Shown here: positions 1 through 5,219 of the stretch, one piece after another
Numbering within the stretch: position 1 is the stretch's first letter
Layout: each line of letters opens with the position of its first letter
Source of the DNA: Leptolyngbyaceae cyanobacterium SM1_3_5
GTDB taxonomy: Bacteria; Cyanobacteriota; Cyanobacteriia; Elainellales; Elainellaceae
Direction: 5' to 3'
DNA: 5,295 nucleotides
Assembly: GCA_012031475.1 (NCBI GenBank)
Contig: JAAUTJ010000397.1
Span: forward strand, 1 to 5,295
The notes under the pieces: generated by a model
What the model was told of the DNA's origin: nothing
The model's database searches: none
What the model saw: the letters and a program-made list of their open reading frames with translations, nothing else
Translations under genes and position numbers: made by a program

Positions 1-113
1 AGAAATGGCGAGGTTGAATTTTGCCAGAAGGAAGATTTGTCGGGGTACGTTTGATTGAATAATGAGTAAACGATCCCAAATGGGACTACTGAAGTTTACT
101 AGAGGAATCACGT
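1..113. other. Upstream leader with possible C-terminal tail of an off-window gene
   Basis: Frame 1 is open from the window edge to a TGA at 52-54 and would end in RNGEVEFCQKEDLSGYV. Frame 2 is open to a TGA at 56-58. Either could be the C-terminus of a gene starting outside the window, but the stretch is too short to decide. A small palindrome, TCCCA-AA-TGGGA, lies at 74-85. No convincing -35/-10 pair for the following small gene was found. Confidence 0.25.
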
Positions 114-257
114 ATGACTGCTAAATCCGCTCCTGGGACAGAAAAACCCGTTGTCGGCGGCAGAAAACCGCCCTATCCCTACCGCACTTTTTGGGCGCTG
201 GTGCTGCTGGCAGGTAACTTCTTGGTTGCCGCTTTCTACTTCCGCATTCTTCACTAA
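114..257 (+). CDS. Small single-transmembrane protein (47 aa), function unknown
   Basis: This short gene starts at ATG 114, seven bases after a good Shine-Dalgarno sequence (AGAGGA at 101-106), and stops at TAA 255-257. The 47-residue product has a polar, proline- and lysine-rich N-terminal half (residues 1-24, including KPPYPYR) and one hydrophobic helix (about residues 25-44, TFWALVLLAGNFLVAAFYF), then ends RILH. Positive residues before the helix suggest an N-in topology. A clear intrinsic terminator follows directly, so it is probably its own transcript or the last gene of one. Its size and shape match the many one-helix accessory subunits of cyanobacterial thylakoid complexes (small PSII, cytochrome b6f and NDH-1 subunits). 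An NDH-1 subunit such as NdhQ is one possibility, but I cannot confirm it from memory. That it is a real gene is fairly secure; its function is not. Confidence 0.7.
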   Translation: MTAKSAPGTEKPVVGGRKPPYPYRTFWALVLLAGNFLVAAFYFRILH

Positions 258-277
258 ACTGCATTAAAAATTCGATC

Positions 278-316
278 GCTGGAGGCGTAAACCAAATTTT
301 ACGTCTTCAGCTTTTT
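278..316 (+). terminator. Rho-independent terminator after the 47-aa gene
   Basis: A 14-bp stem pairs 278-291 with 298-311. All positions pair, with two G-U wobbles on the + transcript, around a 6-base loop (292-297). It is followed at once by T5 (312-316). The stem begins 20 bases after the small gene's stop codon. On the - strand the wobbles become A-C mismatches and the nearest T-run is 8 bases from the stem. It could still end the natD transcript, whose stop is at 335-337, but less well. Confidence 0.82.
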
Positions 317-334
317 GCGATTCTACATGCCGCT

Positions 335-1201
335 CTACATCGTGCCGCGAAAAATTCCCTGCGGACGCACCAGCAGCACGGCAATCATAATCATCAAGGC
401 AATCCCCAGCTTGTATTCAGACGGAAGCCAATAGCTGCTGACTTCTTGGGCAATGCCGATCACAAACGCTCCGGCGATCGCCCCATAAGGATTACCAATT
501 CCGCCCAAAATCACCGAGGCAAACATCGGCAAAATCAAAAACCAGCCCATATTTGGACGCACAGCGGTAATGATGCCGTACATGCCGCCACCCAAAGCCG
601 TTAGTCCCGCAGCAATCACCCAAGTCCAGATCACAACGCGATCGACGTTGATCCCCGACACTCGCGCCAGATCGGTATTGTCCGCAACGGCTCTCATCGC
701 CTTGCCAATTTTGGTATTTTGCAGCAGCAAATGCAGGCTGACGATCGCCAAGAGCGCCAGTCCGACCACAATCAGGCGATAGAACGGAATCCGCAGGCCA
801 AAGAAATCGATCGCGCTGATTACAGGCAGTTCATAGGACTGATTCGCGCCGCCCCAGATCAAAATAATCCCGTTGCGTAAAAACAAGGCCAGCCCGATCG
901 AAATAATGATCAGCGTCGTCGAAGTGGCACGGCGATCGCGCATGGGAGACCACAGCAGTTTTTCGCACAGGAGGGCAACGGCGATCGTTAAAGCTGCACC
1001 CAGAGCGATCGCTAGCCAGATCGGAAGGCCGATCGCGTTCATCAGCAGGCTAAAGTACGCTCCCAACGTCATGAAGTCGCCATGTGCAAAATTGGAGAGC
1101 CGCAAAATTCCGTAAGTGAGCGTTAGGCCAACCGCCGCCAGTGCAATGATGCTGCCGACGGCAATGCCGTTCATAAAGAGTTGAATCAATTCTGCTGTCA
1201 T
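335..1201 (-). CDS. natD: ABC-type neutral/branched-chain amino-acid permease, LivH/NatD type
   Basis: This is the inner-membrane permease subunit of an ABC importer for neutral or branched-chain amino acids. The 288-residue length is usual for LivH (COG0559-type) proteins. Visible family marks are LTYGILRLSNFAHGDF (about residues 28-43), the cytoplasmic coupling segment TKIGKAMRAVADN (163-175) followed by LARVSGINVDRV, the glycine-rich ASVILGGIGNPYGAIAGA (228-245), and the C-terminal RPQGIFRG (279-286). About eight hydrophobic segments are seen. The sequence strongly resembles cyanobacterial NatD of the N-I neutral amino-acid system, which works with NatA and NatE (ATPases), NatB (binding protein) and NatC (second permease). 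None of these partners is adjacent, and such genes are often scattered in cyanobacteria. The ATG at 1201 gives the expected N-terminus, although no strong Shine-Dalgarno precedes it. A LivH serving another amino-acid or urea system (UrtB is much longer) is the alternative. The family is secure and the exact symbol probable. Confidence 0.92.
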   Translation of the reverse strand: MTAELIQLFMNGIAVGSIIALAAVGLTLTYGILRLSNFAHGDFMTLGAYFSLLMNAIGLPIWLAIALGAALTIAVALLCEKLLWSPMRDRRATSTTLIIISIGLALFLRNGIILIWGGANQSYELPVISAIDFFGLRIPFYRLIVVGLALLAIVSLHLLLQNTKIGKAMRAVADNTDLARVSGINVDRVVIWTWVIAAGLTALGGGMYGIITAVRPNMGWFLILPMFASVILGGIGNPYGAIAGAFVIGIAQEVSSYWLPSEYKLGIALMIMIAVLLVRPQGIFRGTM

Positions 1202-1569
1202 AAAGTTTCAGTCAAATTGCGGATGTATGAGAAGATGGAGGGCGAAATCAGGGTCAAAGCATCTCAAATTTTAGTCATCTGCCTTAGAGGTGACACTGCT
1301 TCTACTTCACAATTTCTTCAAAAAACTGCGATTGCAGTCTACTTTTTGACTGTAAGCAGCGCTGATCCCGGCGATCAATGTAACAATGGTCTGTGAAATT
1401 CAGCGGTCTAGGAAATTCCGGGATGCATCAGGAGTCGAGTTCCGTGAAATTGCAGTTGTACTCCAGTCAAGCAAAAGAATAACCTAATTTGCATTGGGCA
1501 GCTTCAGCGTAAACGGCAGGTAATGCTTTCGATCGCAGCCCGCTTGCTGAACCAACACTATCAAATCGA
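1202..1569. other. Divergent intergenic region between natD and the sigma factor gene
   Basis: This 368-bp stretch holds no convincing gene. A 71-codon reading frame (1181-1396, +) lacks a Shine-Dalgarno, overlaps the natD start and has no recognisable protein character. It must contain the promoters of natD (-) and of the sigma gene (+). I searched for the NtcA site GTA-N8-TAC on both strands and found none, so direct nitrogen control by NtcA is not visible. Minor structures are ACTGC-GATT-GCAGT (1325-1338), TGATC-CCGGC-GATCA (1363-1377) and a direct repeat GTGAAATT (1393-1400 and 1444-1451). For natD, the best -10-like hexamer on the - strand is TAAAAT (1273-1268), without a good -35. Confidence 0.5.
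1456..1485 (+). promoter_or_regulatory. Candidate promoter for the sigma factor gene
   Basis: TTGTAC (1456-1461) and TAACCT (1480-1485) are separated by 18 bases, an acceptable sigma-70-type arrangement. This would give a leader of about 100 bases before ATG 1594. A TTGCAG (1450-1455) directly abuts the -35. Both hexamers match the consensus only partly, so this is a weak prediction. Confidence 0.25.
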
Positions 1570-1593
1570 GTGCTTACCTACCTGAAATCGTCT

Positions 1594-2373
1594 ATGATGC
1601 CTACCTCCGTCACGAAAGAGCTAAAGAGCGAAAGCTTGCAACTGCTGCGAGAATATCAAAAATCGCCTTCTGCTACCGTTCGCAATCAGCTTGTTCAGCT
1701 TAATCTCGGTTTAGTTCGGAAAGAGGCGCATCACTGGATCAATCAATGCACCGAAAGCTATGAAGATCTGCTACAGGTCGGCAGTCTGGGGCTGATTCGA
1801 GCGATCGAGCGCTTCGATATGTCCAAAGGCCACGCCTTTAGCTCATTCGCCATTCCCTACATTCGCGGCGAAATTCAGCACTATCTGCGCGACAAAGGCT
1901 GCCCTGTTCGCATTCCGCGCCGCTGGCAAGCCCTTCAGCGCCAAGCCGTCCACGCCACTCGTGAACTGCGCCAGCAACTCGATCGCCAGCCGACCGATGT
2001 CGAACTTGCCGCCGCCCTCAATATCCCAATCGAAGAGTGGCAGGAAATTCGTTTGGCACACCGCAATCGATCGCCCCTCAGCCTTGATGCGCCAATGCGC
2101 GATGAAGAAGAAGGCTCCGCCTCACTGGTCGAACTGCTGCCCGACCCGCAATACCGCAGCTTCCAACTTGCCCAAGAAGACCAAATTCGCTTACAGCAAG
2201 CGCTAGTTCAACTTGAAAAGCGCACTCGCGAAGTTTTGGAATTTGTTTTCCTGCACGACCTAACTCAGAAAGAAACGGCAGAACGGCTGGGCATCAGCGC
2301 TGTCACCGTTTCACGCCGGGTCAAAAAAGGACTCTATCTGCTGAAAAAGTCGATGCTGGGTTTGGGCAACTAG
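1594..2373 (+). CDS. sigF: RNA polymerase sigma factor, SigF-like group 3 (sigma-70 family)
   Basis: This alternative sigma factor directs RNA polymerase to a special promoter class. The 259-residue protein lacks region 1.1, as expected for group 3. Region 2 spans about residues 30-102, with LVQLNLGLVRKEAHHW, YEDLLQVGSLGLIRAIERFD (56-75) and FSSFAIPYIRGEIQHYLRD (82-100). Region 3 follows, beginning VRIPRRWQ (105-112). Region 4 (about 205-252) carries the helix-turn-helix LTQKETAERLGISAVTVSRR (223-242). The IPYIRGEI..YLRDKG..VRIPRRWQ pattern is typical of cyanobacterial SigF, which in Synechocystis controls type IV pilus and motility genes; that role here is inference. I chose ATG 1594 (a second ATG is at 1597) because homologues begin near MPTSVTKELKSE. 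A GTG at 1570 would add eight residues. None of these starts has a clear Shine-Dalgarno. No anti-sigma gene is adjacent. Confidence 0.9.
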   Translation: MMPTSVTKELKSESLQLLREYQKSPSATVRNQLVQLNLGLVRKEAHHWINQCTESYEDLLQVGSLGLIRAIERFDMSKGHAFSSFAIPYIRGEIQHYLRDKGCPVRIPRRWQALQRQAVHATRELRQQLDRQPTDVELAAALNIPIEEWQEIRLAHRNRSPLSLDAPMRDEEEGSASLVELLPDPQYRSFQLAQEDQIRLQQALVQLEKRTREVLEFVFLHDLTQKETAERLGISAVTVSRRVKKGLYLLKKSMLGLGN

Positions 2374-2393
2374 TTTTGACAGTTAGGATGTTT

Positions 2394-2431
2394 GAAACAG
2401 CGATCGCTTTCAGCAAGGCGATCGCTGTTTC
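2394..2431. terminator. Strong hairpin between converging genes, probable bidirectional terminator
   Basis: GAAACAGCGATCGC (2394-2407) and its exact reverse complement (2418-2431) form a perfect 14-bp stem with a 10-base loop. It begins 20 bases after the sigma gene stop and ends five bases before the stop of the converging small gene. Each arm contains a complete HIP1 octamer. Neither side has a real U-tract (only GTTTCGTTG on the + strand), so termination efficiency is uncertain. Confidence 0.6.
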
Positions 2432-2436
2432 GTTGC

Positions 2437-2706
2437 TCAGAAATTCCCGTCTGAACCGGGGCTAATTTCAACTCCGGGCGGGTCAAGCTGAATGGTTGCG
2501 GCGGGGCGATCGACATCGGTGAGCAAATCGCTCAGTTCATGCACCTCCACGCCAATTGCCTGACAAGCCTGCTCAAGTTCCCGTTGAAAAGCACCGTAGT
2601 CGCTGCCATAGCCGCACAGTTCCGCCGCCGTTTCAATGCCCTGTTTCGCGTTCGCTTTGGCACAGTCGATCAGTTCTAAGCCCTTGAGCGGTGTAGGTGA
2701 AGCCAT
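2437..2706 (-). CDS. Conserved-looking hypothetical protein (89 aa)
   Basis: I do not recognise a function. I chose ATG 2706 because AGAGGG lies nine bases upstream. An upstream TTG at 2733 would add nine residues, overlaps an inverted repeat and has no such site. The product starts MASPTPLKGLELIDCAKANA and is soluble and acidic, with no signal peptide or membrane helix. Residues 1-70 look mainly helical (KGLELIDCAKANAKQGIE, then YGAFQRELEQACQAIGVEVH) and contain three cysteines, in DCAKA, ELCGYG and QACQAI. The tail (about 71-89, proline- and glycine-rich) looks disordered. The size and the opening LKG.ELIDCAKANAKQG remind me of small cyanobacterium-specific hypothetical proteins, but I cannot name a family. 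It lies 72 bp downstream of the amidohydrolase on the same strand, so the two could be cotranscribed. Confidence 0.7.
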   Translation of the reverse strand: MASPTPLKGLELIDCAKANAKQGIETAAELCGYGSDYGAFQRELEQACQAIGVEVHELSDLLTDVDRPAATIQLDPPGVEISPGSDGNF

Positions 2707-2726
2707 GCAGAAATTCCCTCTGTATA

Positions 2727-2753
2727 CTTGCAACTAAAATACTCAGTTGCAAG
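2727..2753. repeat. Perfect 9-bp inverted repeat in the gap before the 89-aa gene
   Basis: CTTGCAACT (2727-2735) and AGTTGCAAG (2745-2753) are exact reverse complements around a 9-base AT-rich spacer. The dyad lies 20 bases upstream of ATG 2706 and 25 bases after the amidohydrolase stop. On the - strand the first arm supplies a TTGCAA (2752-2747), but the nearest -10-like hexamer (TATACA, 2726-2721) is 20 bases away, so a promoter is not clear. It may be an operator or an intercistronic RNA hairpin. No U-tract follows. Confidence 0.5.
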
Positions 2754-2778
2754 GGCGCTCGCATCTCTCTGGAGGAAT

Positions 2779-3958
2779 TTATCGCGACAACCAGTACTGA
2801 TAGGCGGCATACGCCATCGTGACGACGCCCGTGACGATCGACGATTCCTCGACGTGAAACTGCGGATGGTGCAATGGGTAGTTGGGTCGATCGGCAAATG
2901 CCACACCCAAGCGAAACATCGTTCCGGGCGCATGGTCGAGATAGATCGAAAAGTCTTCGGCTCCCAAAGACGGCTCCATCAGCAACTGGACGCGATCGCG
3001 TCCCCAGGCTTCTTCCGCAGCGGCTTCCATTAGTTGCGTCAAGGCTGGATCGTTTTGCACTGAAGGAACGCCGCGCCGATAGTTCATTTCATATTTCGCG
3101 CCGTAGGTTTGACAAACGTTCGACACAATATTTTCGATCCAGTTGGGCAGCGTGGCGCTGGTTTCTGGGTGGAGCGATCGCACTGTTCCCAACAGCCGCA
3201 CCTGATCGGCAATCACGTTCGGAGCGCGTCCGCCGTTGATTTGCCCGATCGTCAGCACGATCGGGCGGAGTGGATTTTGTGTCCGGCTGATCGCCTGCTG
3301 AAGCGTAGTGATCACCTGAGAGGCAATCCAAATCGCGTCGATCGCTTCGTGCGGTCTGGCTCCGTGCCCGGATTCGCCCATGATCACCAGTTCCAAATCG
3401 TCAGCAGCGGCGGTCAGTGCGCCGTAGCGAATGCCGATCGAGCCGCCCGGAATCGTGGGAAACACATGGACGCTGAAAATTGAACTAACGTTTTGCATGA
3501 CGCCATCTTTCACCATCCACGACGACCCCTGCGCCGTTTCCTCAGCGGGCTGAAACAAAAAGCGAATTTTTCCCGGACAGCGGTTCGCCCAACTGCGCCA
3601 AAATCATCGCCGTTCCCAACCCGACAGTGGTGTGGACATCATGGCCGCAGGCGTGCATGATTCCGGGCTGGCGCGAAGCGTAGTCTAATCCGGTGCGCTC
3701 TTGAATCGGCAGGGCGTCCATGTCCGTGCGGATGGCAAGCAGGCGATCGTCTTCCCCAGTACCGTCGAGTTCCCCTACGACTCCGGTTTTGCCGACCAGT
3801 TCTTGCACATGCAGCCCTGACGAGGAGAGGACGCCTGCGACATATGCGGCTGTTTGATATTCCTGCCCGCTCAGTTCTGGGTGGCTGTGCAGGTGGCGGC
3901 GAATCTCGATCAGACGAGGGGCGAGGCTGGCGGCAATGTCTTTAATTCGGCTGAGCAT
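2779..3958 (-). pseudogene. M20-family amidohydrolase (HipO/IAA-amino acid hydrolase type), frameshifted
   Basis: M20D metallohydrolases cleave N-acyl amino acids (hippurate, auxin conjugates and similar) using two metal ions. The gene starts at ATG 3958 and would encode 392 residues, the usual family length, if one base were removed. The N-terminal part shows RRHLHSHPELSGQE (20-33), RTDMDALP (77-84) and the metal-binding HACGHD (102-107). After LGEPLSGK (residue 130) the frame breaks and translation stops eight residues later at TGA 3542-3544. Reading on in the other frame gives IRFLFQPAEE with the catalytic glutamate, then SGHGARPHEAIDAI of the lid domain, GAEDFSIYLDHAPG, and the C-terminal HHPQFHVEE up to TAA 2779-2781. 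All key residues survive, so the break is recent or an artefact. As written, the N-terminal product (138 aa) lacks half the active site. No good Shine-Dalgarno precedes ATG 3958. The substrate cannot be told from sequence. Confidence 0.9.
3567..3571 (-). other. Frameshift site in the amidohydrolase (one extra A in an A5 run)
   Basis: On the coding strand the sequence reads GGG AAA AAT TCG. Dropping one A from the five-base run gives GGG AAA ATT CGC TTT, that is GKIRF, which joins exactly to LFQPAEE. A single-base insertion in this run therefore explains the whole break. The run is short for polymerase slippage and does not look like a programmed site. Confidence 0.8.
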
Positions 3959-4156
3959 CGGCGGATCACGCTGAGGAACATTCCCTCATGATATGCAGAA
4001 GTTAAGATTCTTTACCGTTCTTTGTGATGCAGATAACAGCGATCGCTCCTCACCAAATCAGGATAAAGATTGCGTAAAGTTGCAGTCAGACAGGAGAATG
4101 AATTCAACTCAAAAAGTCAGGGATCGCATCGCCGCCCACCCCATGAGGAACCAGAG
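3959..4156. other. Divergent intergenic region, amidohydrolase versus membrane protein gene
   Basis: This 198-bp region must carry the start signals for both flanking genes. On the + strand, TTTACC (4011-4016) and TAACAG (4034-4039) are 17 bases apart, a weak promoter candidate for the membrane protein gene. A HIP1 site lies at 4039-4046. GAGGAACATTCCCTC (3973-3987) can fold into a 6-bp hairpin near the amidohydrolase start. No gene is supported here. Confidence 0.3.
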
Positions 4157-4513
4157 ATGCGAAGAACCAGATTATTTCTCTCTCGATTTGCGATCGCGCT
4201 CTGGGCTGCCCTAACGATCGCGTTTCTGATGCTGCTCACCTCCAACGCGCCCAGCGTTCCGAAGTACACGCCGTTTGCGAGCTTGTTGATTCGGACAGAT
4301 CCGATCGTCCATCTGCCCAATCACATCTTCCGCTGCACCCGTGAAAATCAACAGTTTGAATGTGAAACTGAAATTCAAAATCGCCTGCTGAAGGTGAACT
4401 TAAATCGCGATTCCCAGTATGAGTTTAATGACTATCAGTTCAGCCGTTGCGACGCTTTTTTGATGGCAAATCGATCGAGTGTGAGAACGTTGGTTCAACT
4501 TATGCGCCTGTAA
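4157..4513 (+). CDS. N-terminal part of a split seven-helix membrane protein (118 aa as written)
   Basis: I chose ATG 4157 because GAGG (4145-4148) lies eight bases upstream and a signal-anchor follows at once: RRTRLFLSR, then a hydrophobic helix (about residues 10-28). Next comes a non-cytoplasmic domain with TDPIVHLPNHIFRC (47-60), QQFEC (65-69) and QFSRCDAF (94-101), whose spaced cysteines (60, 69, 98) suggest disulfides. After F101 the reading frame runs into an unrelated-looking tail (LMANRSSV to LMRL) and stops at TAA 4511-4513. The -1 frame instead continues with DGKSIEC, supplying the expected fourth cysteine, and then the membrane domain. The ancestral protein was therefore almost certainly one chain of 349 residues (4157-5205). 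Function is unknown; an envelope or thylakoid membrane protein is inferred from the signal and helices. Confidence 0.7.
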   Translation: MRRTRLFLSRFAIALWAALTIAFLMLLTSNAPSVPKYTPFASLLIRTDPIVHLPNHIFRCTRENQQFECETEIQNRLLKVNLNRDSQYEFNDYQFSRCDAFLMANRSSVRTLVQLMRL

Positions 4514-5205
4514 TGGCTTCAATTTACGAAGTCAGCAATTTAAGCTTAAATCCTACTGAATTGCGATCGATTCAGCAACAATATTGGGGAATCAATCTGT
4601 TGATGCAGCTAGGAGAACTGCGAATTTTTTGGATTAGCACAGGACTGTCGATCGCGGCGGGCGTGATTGCTGCAAGTTTGGCGTGGCAGTGTCCAAACAG
4701 GATAACCAAACTGTTTGCGAGTTTGATGTGTGGGTTGGGAGCCTATCAGCTTGTCTGGAGTTTATTGGCTTACGGAATTGTTCCAGAAGCTTGGAGTTTC
4801 ATGATTCGTGTGCTTACGATCGCTGCTGGCATCATGGTCACGATCGCCACTGTGATTTTATTGGAACAGCGATCGAATCAGGCAACCAAAATGCTGCTGA
4901 GCTTATGGATTAGCTTGAGCATCTTTGAGTTATGCAGACAGGTTTTTCGCTGGATAATTAGAGAAGTTGCGGGATTCGTTAGCTTCAGCTTTGGGATTGA
5001 TACTTCTGCCATTTCTCCAACCATTCTGCAAATTTTGCTGACCACAGCGGCAATGATTCCCACGATCGCTGCTGCCGTTTGGATCTGGTCGCACACTCCA
5101 CGATCGACGAGAGCGTTTGTCGCGATCAGCAGCGGGTTTGGCGCAGTGGCGATCGCCACCCATTTGTTTTTGTTACTGCTGCTTGGTTTGGGCTATGCAG
5201 ATTAA
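4447..5205 (+). CDS. C-terminal part of the split membrane protein, six transmembrane helices
   Basis: This frame is open from about 4447 to TAA 5203-5205. Its coding content begins at DGKSIECEN (GAT 4462), directly after the T6 tract, and continues with GSTYAPVMASIYEVSNLSL and QQQYWGINLLMQLGELRIFW. Six hydrophobic helices follow (numbering the joined 349-residue chain): about 156-177, 184-209, 215-236, 246-262, 289-311 and 320-345. The helices are rich in Ala, Ile and Leu, and I recognise no transporter or enzyme motif. If translated separately, the likely start is ATG 4513, which overlaps the stop of the upstream frame as TAATG and would give a 230-residue integral membrane protein. No Shine-Dalgarno precedes that ATG, so it would depend on coupling. 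The gene ends 14 bases before a probable IS end. Confidence 0.7.
   Translation: MRRFFDGKSIECENVGSTYAPVMASIYEVSNLSLNPTELRSIQQQYWGINLLMQLGELRIFWISTGLSIAAGVIAASLAWQCPNRITKLFASLMCGLGAYQLVWSLLAYGIVPEAWSFMIRVLTIAAGIMVTIATVILLEQRSNQATKMLLSLWISLSIFELCRQVFRWIIREVAGFVSFSFGIDTSAISPTILQILLTTAAMIPTIAAAVWIWSHTPRSTRAFVAISSGFGAVAIATHLFLLLLLGLGYAD
4456..4462 (+). promoter_or_regulatory. Possible -1 ribosomal slippery site, T TTT TTG
   Basis: In the upstream frame the codons read GCT TTT TTG, so T-TTT-TTG fits the X XXY YYZ slippery heptamer exactly in the zero frame. A -1 slip here gives ...RCDAFL followed by DGKSIEC and joins the two halves. Restoring a seventh T would do the same at DNA level. I see no strong stem-loop 5-9 bases downstream (only the CGATCG palindrome and GTTG-GTT-CAAC) and no obvious upstream Shine-Dalgarno stimulator, so a programmed event is possible but not favoured over an indel. 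Confidence 0.35.
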
Positions 5206-5219
5206 ATGAATCGACCCTA

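Noticed and set aside
74..85. TCCCA-AA-TGGGA palindrome upstream of the 47-aa gene
   Set aside because: The stem is short with a two-base loop. It is easily found by chance, and no T-run or paired promoter element supports it.
1181..1396. 71-codon + strand frame in the natD-sigF gap
   Set aside because: It overlaps the natD start, lacks a ribosome binding site and shows no domain or composition expected of a protein.
1202..1569. NtcA-type GTA-N8-TAC sites
   Set aside because: Every GTA and TAC in the region was checked and none has the required partner at eight bases.
2728..3483. Several 80-125-codon frames on both strands inside the amidohydrolase gene
   Set aside because: They are shadows of the M20 coding sequence, with Arg/Ser-rich or low-quality translations and no start signals.
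4070..4156. N-terminal extension of the membrane protein from TTG 4070
   Set aside because: The added 29 residues are polar and non-conserved in character, and a signal-anchor begins directly after ATG 4157, which has its own Shine-Dalgarno.
4098..4214. A 38-codon frame starting ATG 4098, preceded by AGGAGA
   Set aside because: The AGGAG is only one base from the ATG, too close to act. The product has no protein-like pattern and overlaps the better-supported membrane protein gene.
5146..5159. 14-bp perfect palindrome GTGGCGATCGCCAC inside the membrane gene
   Set aside because: It is an extended HIP1 site within coding sequence. HIP1 is abundant genome-wide, so no separate function is implied.
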